From the NCBI GenBank assembly GCA_016234205.1, contig JACRGN010000263.1:1-18820 (forward strand): a DNA stretch of 18,820 bases, written 5' to 3'. Positions within the stretch are counted from its first letter, which is position 1. Each line of letters opens with the position of its first letter. Of this stretch, positions 1-7,249 are shown piece after piece. Both the position numbers and the translations under genes were made by a program. The notes beneath the pieces were generated by a model, which ran no database searches, was not told where the DNA came from, and saw only the letters and a program-made list of their open reading frames with translations. This DNA is from Nitrospinota bacterium (lineage in GTDB: Bacteria; Nitrospinota; Nitrospinia; UBA9942).

Positions 1-2
1 AC

Positions 3-605
3 AAACTTGAGCCAAAAGGGCATGACCATTACAATGACCCGCCACAGTGGAAAGAAAAAGGGAATACAGATACAAGCGGAATACTTACTAAAACCTACTT
101 CAACTCTATCAGTGGAAATATAACAATAACGGCTATATCAGAGAGAAATACAGAGATAAGGGATAGTAAAGGGCTAAAGGTATGGGTCAATTTAGCTCCA
201 TTAGGCACAGGCACAAATTATATCTTAACAGGTGCATATAACCAGACCCGATGCAACGGAACTACCGTTACATCACAGCATAGTTTTAATCACTACGGGA
301 CAGACGCACTCAATAAGGCAATTATCAACATAACTAATGATTATGCAACCTTATATCCTGGAGTCAGATTAAGAATCAATGATATGAGCTTAAATGAGGG
401 AGGTTTGTTTGATATATACAACAACTACCAACCTCCTCATGAGTCTCATAGATTTGGTAGAAATGCGGATATTGAGCCTGCCGGGGTTAATAGTCAGGGA
501 CAATGTGTGAACTTAGATTTAGCAAAGCTTTACCAATTTATTCGGGATAGGACTAAGAATCCTCCAAAAGATGAGGGGAACCATTATCATATAACTGTAA
601 AATAA
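3..605 (+). CDS. LAS-type (M15/M74-like) zinc peptidase, 3' part
   Basis: This reading frame is open from the window edge to the TAA at 603-605 (200 residues), so the start lies upstream. Near the C-terminus it reads SHRFGRNADI, which fits the H-x6-D zinc-ligand pattern of LAS metallopeptidases (VanY/D-Ala-D-Ala carboxypeptidase and MepA families). The last residues NHYHITVK supply the second typical motif, HxH. About 130 residues before the H-x6-D motif are rich in Thr, Asn and Ile, like a beta-sandwich spacer, and RLRINDMSLNEGGLFDI leads into the catalytic part. The family cuts peptide cross-links or stem peptides of peptidoglycan, or other proteins; the substrate here is unknown. An export signal cannot be checked because the N-terminus is missing. 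The next gene starts 12 bases downstream behind TAAGGAGA, so the two are probably co-transcribed. The motif assignment is by eye and fairly secure; the exact family is less so. Confidence 0.62.
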   Translation, partial: KLEPKGHDHYNDPPQWKEKGNTDTSGILTKTYFNSISGNITITAISERNTEIRDSKGLKVWVNLAPLGTGTNYILTGAYNQTRCNGTTVTSQHSFNHYGTDALNKAIINITNDYATLYPGVRLRINDMSLNEGGLFDIYNNYQPPHESHRFGRNADIEPAGVNSQGQCVNLDLAKLYQFIRDRTKNPPKDEGNHYHITVK

Positions 606-617
606 GGAGAAAGCAAT

Positions 618-1547
618 ATGAGAAAGCTAATATTATTTTTTAGTGTAATTTGTTTAATGATACCGATAGTTATCAATGCCCAAGATATTCCAACCTCATT
701 TCCATCTGCAAAGGAGATTAATGTAAAAGTTTATGGAAATGCGATTCTAATCCAGAATGGCTTTGAATATAGATACAAAATTGAAAGTCTTCCTACAAGT
801 ATTCAAAATGTATGGAGTTTTGGGATTGAATATTCTCCTGATGTTATAGGAGGAGAATTTCCAGCCTTTAATCTTTCGCCTGCTGGATGGACTGGTGGGA
901 AAATAGTAGATAGCAATGTTTATGATTGGGGTTGCAGTTTTCCTGACATGATAAAACCTAGAAATTCTATTAGTGGCTTTAGATTACTAAGTTCTGGACT
1001 GCCTAATATTGTAACATTTTATGCATGGGGATGGGTTGATCCTCCAAAATTTCCAGAGGGTATGGCACCTGAAGAACCACTACCAGGCGAGGACATTTTT
1101 GAAAACAGTTTTAAAGGCAAGACCCTCGGTCCCACAGCTCCACCGGCAGACTTCAAGCCTATTGACTTTCTTAACTACATCATCTCCCTCAAACACGAGG
1201 CATACAAACTTGGCTGGATAATTCAGGGGAAAGATGACGACAAAGGCAAAAAGGAAGATGAAGAAAAGGGCATAATGAAAAGCCTTGATGAGAAATTAGA
1301 TAAAGCAAAGAAGAAACTTGAAAAAGGAGACACAAAAGAAGCAGTAGAAAAACTCAAATCCTTTATTCATGAAGTAGAAGGGTTATACAAAGAGGACAAA
1401 GATGAAGAAAAAGACAAAAAAGAAAAAGAAGACCATCGGCATGAACACATCACATCAGAAGGATATGCATTACTCAAATACAATGCCCAATATCTCATAG
1501 AAAAATTAGGAGGGGAAAAAGAGGGGAAGAAAGACAAAAAAGATTGA
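618..1547 (+). CDS. secreted protein with FIMAH-like C-terminal domain
   Basis: This 309-residue protein has an N-terminal signal peptide: MRKL, a hydrophobic core, and likely cleavage after INA at residue 21. Residues 22-175 look like a beta-rich extracellular domain with several Trp and Gly residues and no family I recognise. From about residue 187 it resembles the FIMAH domain found at the C-terminus of many secreted bacterial proteins: a helix, then SLDEKLDKAKKKLEKGDTKE, KLKSFIHEVEGL, and a closing helix with EGYALLKYNAQYLIEKL. Two strongly charged Lys/Glu/Asp stretches (about residues 203-218 and 257-274), plus a charged C-terminal tail, interrupt or extend this domain and are unusual. 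It lies 12 bases after the LAS-type peptidase gene, which suggests both products act outside the cytoplasmic membrane. The gene ends in TGA, showing that TGA is a normal stop here. The domain call rests on the repeat-like helix pattern, not a search. Confidence 0.7.
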   Translation: MRKLILFFSVICLMIPIVINAQDIPTSFPSAKEINVKVYGNAILIQNGFEYRYKIESLPTSIQNVWSFGIEYSPDVIGGEFPAFNLSPAGWTGGKIVDSNVYDWGCSFPDMIKPRNSISGFRLLSSGLPNIVTFYAWGWVDPPKFPEGMAPEEPLPGEDIFENSFKGKTLGPTAPPADFKPIDFLNYIISLKHEAYKLGWIIQGKDDDKGKKEDEEKGIMKSLDEKLDKAKKKLEKGDTKEAVEKLKSFIHEVEGLYKEDKDEEKDKKEKEDHRHEHITSEGYALLKYNAQYLIEKLGGEKEGKKDKKD

Positions 1548-1564
1548 ATGAGATTCTTCCTTAA

Positions 1565-1610
1565 TCCCCTCCTTTGTAAGAGCCTGTCCTGAGCTTGTCG
1601 AAGGAAGGGG
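1565..1610. repeat. dispersed palindromic repeat (TGAGCTTGTCGAAGG type)
   Basis: Imperfect inverted arms CCCCTCCTTT (1566-1575) and AAGGAAGGGG (1601-1610) surround the core CCTGAGCTTGTCGAAGG (1588-1604). The same core occurs at 5354-5371 and 6342-6358 inside the glycyl radical enzyme gene, so it is a repeat family in this genome. Repeats with this core are common in environmental bacterial genomes; no function is established here. Confidence 0.75.
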
Positions 1611-1638
1611 AAGGGGCGGCAAGTCATTCTATAGCGAA

Positions 1639-1740
1639 GGCAATAAATAACTTGTAGGGCAAGCCTTCAGCCCCCGATTGTTTCTGTCGGGGGTTATTTG
1701 CAGGGCTAAAGCCCTGCCCTACATCAAGTTATTTATTGCC
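1639..1740. repeat. MITE-like 102-bp inverted repeat
   Basis: The outer arms GGCAATAAATAACTTG (1639-1654) and CAAGTTATTTATTGCC (1725-1740) are exact reverse complements. The next layer, TAGGGC and GCCCTA, also pairs with small offsets, and an inner hairpin CCCCCGA/TCGGGGG closes the structure. The whole element folds on itself, carries no coding capacity and fills the gap before the holin gene. This is what a small non-autonomous mobile element or REP-type palindrome looks like. No convincing target-site duplication is visible at its borders. Confidence 0.75.
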
Positions 1741-1803
1741 GTTAGTATAATTGAGCGAAACGATTAAAGAATCTCTTGAGGAAGAAAACCAAACAAAAAA
1801 CTG

Positions 1804-1815
1804 AAAGGAGGTGAT
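1804..1815 (+). promoter_or_regulatory. near-perfect Shine-Dalgarno for the holin gene
   Basis: AAAGGAGGTGAT precedes the ATG at 1819 by three bases. It contains the full complement of the usual 16S rRNA 3' end (AAGGAGGTGAT). It fixes the start and predicts strong translation of the holin-like protein. Confidence 0.8.
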
Positions 1816-1818
1816 GTT

Positions 1819-2343
1819 ATGGCAGGAACGGATTGGAAATCAATAGTAGGCTCAGTTGCACCGACTATAGCTACGGCATTAGGGGGACCCCTTGCTGGCA
1901 TGGCAGTAAGTGCCGTATCAAAGGCGGTCTTAGGTAATCCGGATGCAACTGAGGTGGAGGTTAAAGAGGCTATATCTAAATCAAGCGACCCTGAAGTGCT
2001 GTTAAAACTAAAACAGGCTGAGCAGGAGTTTGCAGCGAAGATGAAGGAGCTTGATATTAATCTTGAAAGGATTGCATCCGAAGATAGGGCAAGTGCAAGG
2101 CAGAGGGAGATGGCAGTCAGGGATAAGACGCCTACAGTATTGGCTTATGCCTATACGATAGGTTACTTTGCGATACTCGGCGTGATAATGAAATGGGGTG
2201 TGCCGGATAATGCCAGAGAGATGATTAACATCCTTATTGGAATCTTGAGTGCAGCAGAGGTGGGGATTATTACATACTATTTTGGCTCAAGTGCAGGCTC
2301 TGCGAAAAAGAGCGCCGCAATGGAGGAAATGTTAAGGAGATAG
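1819..2343 (+). CDS. GTA/phage-type 3TM holin-like protein
   Basis: This 174-residue protein closely matches the layout I know for the family 'Holin of 3TMs, for gene-transfer release' (GTA_holin_3TM). It has an N-terminal Ala/Gly-rich hydrophobic segment (APTIATALGGPLAGMAVSA, 14-32), then an acidic helical linker with LLKLKQAEQEFAAKMKELDI and IASEDRASARQRE. Two membrane segments follow (about 107-126 and 134-156), and the end is YYFGSSAGSAKK. Holins of this group open the inner membrane so that an endolysin can reach the wall, or in gene transfer agents release particles. The amidase gene starts two bases after its stop, the classic holin/endolysin order. No capsid, tail, portal or integrase gene is in the window, so this may be a domesticated lysis pair. 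Family membership is confident; actual lysis activity is inferred. Confidence 0.85.
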   Translation: MAGTDWKSIVGSVAPTIATALGGPLAGMAVSAVSKAVLGNPDATEVEVKEAISKSSDPEVLLKLKQAEQEFAAKMKELDINLERIASEDRASARQREMAVRDKTPTVLAYAYTIGYFAILGVIMKWGVPDNAREMINILIGILSAAEVGIITYYFGSSAGSAKKSAAMEEMLRR

Positions 2344-2345
2344 AT

Positions 2346-2975
2346 ATGCCAATAAATAAAACCATTCGTCTTGAAACTAAGGATTACATACCAACGGAAA
2401 CCAAAAAGGATTTGATTATCCTTCACCACACTGTGGGAGGCACGGCTTTAAGCACCATCAATTACTGGAAGACAGACCCTAACAGGATTGCTACTGCTTA
2501 TGTTGTTGAAAGGGATGGTGTAGTCTACGAAGTCTTTGACCCGAAATACTGGGCATTCCATTTAGGGCTTAAAGGGAGCGGCGGTGCTGTGGATAAGCGA
2601 AGCATAGGGATAGAGATAGCGAGTGAAGGCGGGCTAACTTATAGGGATGGAAAACTGTATTGTTTTGATGTGATTTCTGATAGGACACTGTTTAATCAGG
2701 AGCATTATGACCATGGGATGCCGTGGAGGGGATATAGATTTTTTGATGCCTATTCTGATGTGCAGATTTCAGCCGTAGCTGAGTTAATCACCCAACTCTG
2801 CGATCAGTTTAATATCCCAACACAGACCCCTGCCAATCACTTTGATGCGGATGATGCTTATCGGCAGTTTGCAGGGATTTTAGGACATCATCATTTAAGA
2901 CCTGATAAATCCGATGTGCATCCCGGTTTTGAGTGGCAGAGGGTTATTGATGAATGTAAATTGGCAGTGGTGTAA
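2346..2975 (+). CDS. N-acetylmuramoyl-L-alanine amidase (Amidase_2/PGRP fold), endolysin-like
   Basis: This 209-residue Amidase_2-type enzyme should cleave the bond between muramic acid and the peptide stem of peptidoglycan. Visible features are LIILHHTVGG (23-32), whose first His pair supplies a zinc ligand, AYVVERDGVVYEVF (51-64), SIGIEIASEGG (86-96, the conserved N/E-x-E strand), and GHHHLRPDKSDVHPGFEW (180-197), which carries the later His and Asp ligands. There is no signal peptide and no binding domain, as expected for an endolysin that depends on a holin for export. It follows the holin gene by two bases and has an extra segment (about 100-130) within the fold. The radical-enzyme activase gene begins only 31 bases after its stop, so read-through transcription is possible even though the functions look unrelated. 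Confidence 0.88.
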   Translation: MPINKTIRLETKDYIPTETKKDLIILHHTVGGTALSTINYWKTDPNRIATAYVVERDGVVYEVFDPKYWAFHLGLKGSGGAVDKRSIGIEIASEGGLTYRDGKLYCFDVISDRTLFNQEHYDHGMPWRGYRFFDAYSDVQISAVAELITQLCDQFNIPTQTPANHFDADDAYRQFAGILGHHHLRPDKSDVHPGFEWQRVIDECKLAVV

Positions 2976-3006
2976 GCGGTATTAGACAGGATTAAAAGGT
3001 GCTTTT

Positions 3007-3951
3007 ATGAAAGGTTTGATTTACGAAATACAGAGATACTGTGTAGATGACGGGCCCGGGATAAGGACTGTGGTCTTTTTAAAGGGGTGCCCTTTGAGAT
3101 GCCCGTGGTGCCATAATCCAGAATCTCAGGATTGCAGACAGGAGATAGGTGTATACATAAACAGGTGTATCAATTGTATGGAATGCTATGAGGCATGCCC
3201 GCGGGATGCAATCGTTTTTAATAATGGGGAAAGAATTGATAGAGAGGCATGTGATAGATGCGGCTTATGTGTAGATGTATGCCCTTCAAGATGTCTTGTC
3301 AGGATTGGCAGGCACTATGAGCCGGATGAATTGCTTTTTGAAATATTGAAAGACCTACCATTTTACAAGACAAGTAATGGAGGGGTTACATTTTCAGGCG
3401 GTGAGCCGATATATCAATCTGAATTTTTGAGAGAGGCATTGTCACTCTGTAAAAGGAAAGGAATACATACAGCGGTTGAGACAAGCGGATATGCCCCCTG
3501 GGAAAAATTTGAGAATATTATTGAAGATGCAGACCTGTTCCTTTATGACCTTAAGATATGGGATGCAAAATTACACAAGGAGGTTACCGGGGGGGACAAT
3601 AGGATAGTAAAAGAGAATTTTATAAATCTATTTTTAAGTCTCAGGGATAAAAGCAGGATAATTCCCAGAATCCCGCTCATACCTAATTGGACACTCACAA
3701 AGAGCAATCTTGAAGGATGGGCTAAATTTTTAAATGAGCTTGGCTGCCGTGAGGTTCATCTATTGCCTTTTCATGACATGGGTGAATCTAAGAAGGCTGT
3801 TGTGGGGATAGAGACGGCAAGTCTTAAGAGGATGGCATTAAAGGAGAGACCCAAACTCAGGGCATATAGCACTGAGTATTCATATATATCAGAGATATTT
3901 GATACAAATGGTATAAGTGTAAAGGGATTAAGGGAGGTTAGTCCCACTTAA
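3007..3951 (+). CDS. glycyl radical enzyme activase (radical SAM, with two 4Fe-4S sites)
   Basis: This 314-residue activase should use S-adenosylmethionine and an iron-sulfur cluster to abstract a hydrogen from the conserved Gly of the enzyme encoded next to it. The radical SAM triad is C28xxxC32xxC35 within GCPLRCPWCH. A ferredoxin-like insert follows with two CxxCxxCxxxC sets: C54/C57/C60/C64 and C82/C85/C88/C92. FSGGEP (about 129-134) is the SAM-binding GGE motif. The N-terminus GLIYEIQRYCVDDGPGIRT is typical of PflA-like activases, and the extra clusters are typical of activases serving non-PFL glycyl radical enzymes such as diol dehydratases, decarboxylases and C-C lyases. The start at 3007 gives the expected N-terminus. 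Order and spacing (77 bases to the enzyme gene) support a dedicated pair. Confidence 0.93.
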   Translation: MKGLIYEIQRYCVDDGPGIRTVVFLKGCPLRCPWCHNPESQDCRQEIGVYINRCINCMECYEACPRDAIVFNNGERIDREACDRCGLCVDVCPSRCLVRIGRHYEPDELLFEILKDLPFYKTSNGGVTFSGGEPIYQSEFLREALSLCKRKGIHTAVETSGYAPWEKFENIIEDADLFLYDLKIWDAKLHKEVTGGDNRIVKENFINLFLSLRDKSRIIPRIPLIPNWTLTKSNLEGWAKFLNELGCREVHLLPFHDMGESKKAVVGIETASLKRMALKERPKLRAYSTEYSYISEIFDTNGISVKGLREVSPT

Positions 3952-4025
3952 CCCTGTCCCTGAAAGCTCCCCTGATTACTACTTTCTGGGGCAAGCTTAT
4001 CAGGGAAAAGGGGGTCAGGGGGGTT
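3950..4025. repeat. imperfect inverted repeat between activase and radical-enzyme genes
   Basis: The short gap is nearly filled by two 27-base arms. Their ends pair well: AACCC with GGGTT outside, and CCCTGAT (3970-3976) with ATCAGGG (3999-4005) inside, with a 22-base loop. The middle of the arms pairs poorly. It may be an eroded dispersed palindrome or an RNA hairpin between the two genes. There is no T-run, so it is not a typical terminator. Confidence 0.35.
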
Positions 4026-4028
4026 GTT

Positions 4029-6611
4029 ATGAAATATAGTATAAAAGATTTTCCAAGATTGGAGAGATTACGAAAGACAATGCTTGAGGCGGACAGGGCT
4101 GTCTGCGTTGAGAGGGCAAGATACTATACAGAGTATTATACGGAAGTTTTGCCTGAAGAAGAAAAGGCAGAAGGCAGAAATATCCCCCCTGTATTGAGGC
4201 AGGCAAGGGCATTCAGGCATATCATGACAAACAGGAGTGTAAAAATCTTTCCGGATGAGTTAATCGTTGGAAGTACTACATCAAAACTTCTTGGCGGACT
4301 TATATTCCCTGAGTTTCTCCACCTCGCAGTCTGGCCTGAATTGAATACAATTTCCAAAAGAAAAGATAACCCTTTTATTATTGAACAGAGAGAGATAGAC
4401 GAGCTTAATGATGTGATATTCCCGCGGTGGATGGAGACCAATGTTTTACAGAGGGCAAAAGAGATATGGGAAGGAACAGAGAAGTCAGAAGTAAAGGTAA
4501 ACCCATTCAATATACTTGAGAAATTCTCCTTTTATTTATTAAGCAAGGCAAACGGTATATCTCACATAGCACCTCACTATGCAAAGGGTATAGAACAGGG
4601 GTTTGGATATATTATAGATGAGGCAGAAAAAAAGAGGCAAGAAGCAAGAGGCAAGAGGGAAACTGAGGATTTTTATCTGGCAATAAAGACTATTGCAGAT
4701 GGGATTATTGCCTTTGCAAATAGATATTCTGATGAGGCTCTGAGGCTTTCAGAGAAAGAGAAAGAGAGTAAAAGAAAATTTGAGCTTATAAAGATAGCCG
4801 ATATCTGTAAAAGGATTCCAGCCAGGCCTGCGAGGACATTCCATGAGGCTTTACAGTCACTCTGGTTTATCCAGATTGCTTTACATCAGGAGAATTATGA
4901 CATGGGGATATCCTTTGGCCGCGGCGACCAGTATCTCTACCCTTATTATAAAAGGGATGTTGAGATTGGCATACTAAAAGAGAAAGATGCACTTGAACTG
5001 CTGGGCTGTTTCTGGGTAAAGTCCACAGACCATGTAGCATTTACCCCGTCAACAGGAAGTCTGTTCTTTGGGGGGACACCGAGCAATCAGCCGATGACCA
5101 TCGGCGGGGTTGATAAAAATGGAAAAGATGCGACTAATGAGCTTACATACCTCATGCTTGAGGCGTCTGCAATGCTTGGTGTAAGAGAGCCGAACTTAAG
5201 TGCAAGGATACATAGAGATTCACCTCAAGAATATCTATTGAAAGTAGCAGAGGCAATAAAGGAGAGCCACGGCACACCGGCTGTTTATAACGATGACTAC
5301 ATAATCCCGATTGTAAAGAATACAATCCGCCCTTCTAAATCCTCTCCCCAGCATCCTGAGCCTGTCGAAGGATGGGGAGAGGGTGGGGGTGAGGGGGTAA
5401 TGCCTATTGAGGATGCAAGAGATTACGCAGTAATTGGATGTGTGGAGGCAAATGTGCATGGGAAAACCTTTGGCATGACAGGTGCGGCACTTGTCAATAT
5501 GGTCAGTGCATTGGATCTGGCATTAAATGACGGCTATTATCCGAGAAGGATGGAGCAGGTTGGACCCCATACAGGAGACCCGAGAAAATTCAAAAGTATG
5601 GATGAGCTAAGAGAAGCTTACAGAATACAGATTGAATTTCTAATTATGAATGTCGTTAATGGCAATAACACATTGGGAAAGGCTCATCAGGAGTTGACCC
5701 CTACACCCTTTCTATCATCTTTAATTGATGGGGCGATGGAAAAGGGGATGGATGTAACAATGGGGTCGGCAGTCTATAACTCAAGCGGTGTAACAGGTAT
5801 GGGGCTTTCGGATGTGGCAGATTCACTTACAGCGATACAGTATCTGGTCTTTGAAGGTATAGACCTGCCCCCTTACGGTTCTAAAGGGGGCAATAATAAG
5901 GTAACAATGGAAGAGATGCTCAGTGCAGTTGAAGATGATTTTAAGAATAATCCTGTTCTCCATGCAATCATCATTAATAAAGCTCCCAAATATGGAAACA
6001 ATAACCCAAAGGCTGATGCCAATGCTAAATTTGTTGCGGATGTATTTTGTAAGGCAGTCTCTCAATACGATAACTACAGGGGAGGAAAATATAACCCTGG
6101 TTTTTGGACAATGACAACCCATGTAGGATGGGGGAAGCTCGGCGGGGCATTGCCAAACGGTAGAAAGGCAAACCAGTACTATGCAAGTGGTGTTACACCT
6201 GCAGGAGGAATGGATAGAGAAGGTCCAACATCCTCTCTCCTCTCTGCCGCAAATCTTACGACCGAGGATATTACAAACATATATGCCTTTAATCAGAGGT
6301 TTGGCGTAATCACCGGGAATGGCTCTAATAACCCGTCTCTCCCTGAGCTTGTCGAAGGGCGGGGAGAGGGTCGGGGTGAGGGTGATATAAAAAAACTCTC
6401 TCAGCTTATCAGGGCATACTTTAATGAAGGTGGTCTTCAGGTGCAGTTCACAGTCGCCGATGCAGCCATGTTAAGAGATGCGCAGAAAAATCCTGAAAAA
6501 CACAGAGGCTTAATCGTGAGAATCTCAGGCTACACTGCATACTTCGTTGACCTCAATCAAGATTGCCAGAGTGAAATAATTGCGAGGACTGAACATAGAA
6601 TTATTGAATAG
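4029..6611 (+). CDS. glycyl radical enzyme, pyruvate-formate-lyase-like, substrate unknown
   Basis: This 860-residue enzyme has the full set of glycyl radical enzyme marks. The thiyl cysteine is C471 in DYAVIGCVEANVHGKTFG, with the Glu two residues on. The radical glycine is G834 in VRISGYTAYF, followed by the usual DLNQDCQSEIIARTEH tail. The N-terminal PFL-like domain includes FPDELIVGS and later RPARTFHEALQSLWF. GCVE resembles diol-dehydratase, choline-lyase and decarboxylase-type enzymes more than true pyruvate formate-lyase, but I cannot name the substrate. Two in-frame repeat insertions (5330-5398 and 6331-6385) add about 23 and 18 residues to otherwise conserved surroundings; a third linker segment, RQEARGKRE, is encoded by a short tandem AGGCAAGA-like run near 4636-4660. 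The activase lies upstream and two SCP2-like genes downstream. The radical is destroyed by oxygen, so the host is anaerobic at least at times. Confidence 0.92.
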   Translation: MKYSIKDFPRLERLRKTMLEADRAVCVERARYYTEYYTEVLPEEEKAEGRNIPPVLRQARAFRHIMTNRSVKIFPDELIVGSTTSKLLGGLIFPEFLHLAVWPELNTISKRKDNPFIIEQREIDELNDVIFPRWMETNVLQRAKEIWEGTEKSEVKVNPFNILEKFSFYLLSKANGISHIAPHYAKGIEQGFGYIIDEAEKKRQEARGKRETEDFYLAIKTIADGIIAFANRYSDEALRLSEKEKESKRKFELIKIADICKRIPARPARTFHEALQSLWFIQIALHQENYDMGISFGRGDQYLYPYYKRDVEIGILKEKDALELLGCFWVKSTDHVAFTPSTGSLFFGGTPSNQPMTIGGVDKNGKDATNELTYLMLEASAMLGVREPNLSARIHRDSPQEYLLKVAEAIKESHGTPAVYNDDYIIPIVKNTIRPSKSSPQHPEPVEGWGEGGGEGVMPIEDARDYAVIGCVEANVHGKTFGMTGAALVNMVSALDLALNDGYYPRRMEQVGPHTGDPRKFKSMDELREAYRIQIEFLIMNVVNGNNTLGKAHQELTPTPFLSSLIDGAMEKGMDVTMGSAVYNSSGVTGMGLSDVADSLTAIQYLVFEGIDLPPYGSKGGNNKVTMEEMLSAVEDDFKNNPVLHAIIINKAPKYGNNNPKADANAKFVADVFCKAVSQYDNYRGGKYNPGFWTMTTHVGWGKLGGALPNGRKANQYYASGVTPAGGMDREGPTSSLLSAANLTTEDITNIYAFNQRFGVITGNGSNNPSLPELVEGRGEGRGEGDIKKLSQLIRAYFNEGGLQVQFTVADAAMLRDAQKNPEKHRGLIVRISGYTAYFVDLNQDCQSEIIARTEHRIIE
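5330..5398. repeat. palindromic repeat inserted in frame in the radical enzyme (first copy)
   Basis: The DNA contains CCTGAGCCTGTCGAAGG inside arms of the form CCTCTCCCC and GGGGAGAGGG. It is a member of the family seen at 1565-1610. In the reading frame it encodes a segment ending in PEPVEGWGEGGGEG, which has no counterpart in the family as I know it. It sits between the conserved stretches NDDYIIPIVKN and MPIEDARDYAVIGCVE. It keeps the frame and lies about a dozen residues before the catalytic Cys. Confidence 0.85.
6331..6385. repeat. palindromic repeat inserted in frame in the radical enzyme (second copy)
   Basis: CCTGAGCTTGTCGAAGG is followed by GGCGGGGAGAGGGTCGGGG. In frame this encodes PSLPELVEGRGEGRGEGD, close to the peptide made by the first copy. 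It lies in the linker between NQRFGVITGN and the conserved KKLSQLIRAYFNEGG region, about 50 residues before the radical Gly. Confidence 0.85.
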
Positions 6612-6626
6612 AAAGGAGGTGTTTCT

Positions 6627-7097
6627 ATGAACACACTTGACAAACTAAACAATCTCTTTGCTGGTTTACATCCTGATGAGGATACAAAGAAAAAAGTATC
6701 AGTAGAATGTCTTTTTTATCTTCTGATGACAGCCTATGAGGTTGTTCACAGAGGCGATTCTCGTTTCAATGATGATGCAAGAAATTTTGATAATGTAATT
6801 CAGTATAGGCTTGAGAATGATGATGCTCGTGGTGAGCAAAGCGAATCCATAGGTGCCTATGTAGTTATAAAAGGGGACAGGGTTACAGCACACAGAGGAA
6901 TTCATAATAACCCAACACTGACACTTATTTTCAGAGATATAGATTCTGCTTATGGCCTTCTTACAATGCAGGATACCCAGTTTGATGCCCTTGTATTCGG
7001 AAGATTAAAGTATGAAGGGAGACTTCCTTCACTCTTTCGTTTTGGGTATCTGTCTAATTACTTACAGGATGAGTATCTGGTGCAGTTGAGTGTATAA
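6627..7097 (+). CDS. SCP2-like lipid-binding-fold protein (first of two)
   Basis: This 156-residue cytosolic protein has no signal peptide or membrane segment. After an N-terminal helical part, residues about 58-150 follow the pattern of the SCP2 (sterol carrier protein 2) fold: strand IQYRLEND, strand GAYVVIKGDRVTAHRG, NPTLTLIFRDIDSAYGLLTMQ, then DALVFGRLKYEGRLPSLFRFGYLSNYL. The VFGRLKYEG segment matches the usual 'G+L+xxG' step in such proteins. The fold binds fatty-acyl or other hydrophobic ligands in known members; the ligand here is unknown. It starts 16 bases after the radical enzyme gene behind AAAGGAGGT, so it is surely co-translated. A second, diverged SCP2-like gene follows, suggesting a paired or heteromeric role. 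Confidence 0.68.
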   Translation: MNTLDKLNNLFAGLHPDEDTKKKVSVECLFYLLMTAYEVVHRGDSRFNDDARNFDNVIQYRLENDDARGEQSESIGAYVVIKGDRVTAHRGIHNNPTLTLIFRDIDSAYGLLTMQDTQFDALVFGRLKYEGRLPSLFRFGYLSNYLQDEYLVQLSV

Positions 7098-7132
7098 ATT
7101 AATAGAAGTATAAATTTGAAAGGAGGGAAAAT

Positions 7133-7249
7133 ATGCCTATTTCATTAATTGGTGCAGCATTGCCGGCAATTGGGAGTCCTTTAAGGACATGTCACATTTT
7201 GAACGTGCTGAGGGGTAATATATATGGGAAAAACAGGAATATCGGTTGA
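7133..7249 (+). CDS. small ORF (38 aa) with strong RBS, overlapping the second SCP2-like gene
   Basis: AGGAGGG lies five bases before ATG 7133, a better ribosome site than most real genes here. The peptide begins MPISLIGAALPAIGSPLR and runs to TGA at 7247-7249, overlapping the next start at 7224 by 26 bases. I recognise no family. It could be a leader peptide that couples translation of the downstream gene. It could also be the frameshifted stump of a longer gene: another frame near 7190-7214 reads FKDMSHFERAEG before a stop, which looks protein-like. Treat it as possible. Confidence 0.4.
   Translation: MPISLIGAALPAIGSPLRTCHILNVLRGNIYGKNRNIG

Noticed and set aside
1367..1627. 86-codon - strand frame containing RQAQDRLLQRRG
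   Set aside because: The protein-like words come from translation of the dispersed repeat and of the complement of Lys/Glu codons in the FIMAH-like gene.
4029..6611. Calling the enzyme pyruvate formate-lyase or benzyl/alkylsuccinate synthase
   Set aside because: The active site reads GCVE, not the Cys-Cys pair of pyruvate formate-lyase. Small subunits of benzylsuccinate synthase are absent. The substrate cannot be named from the sequence alone.
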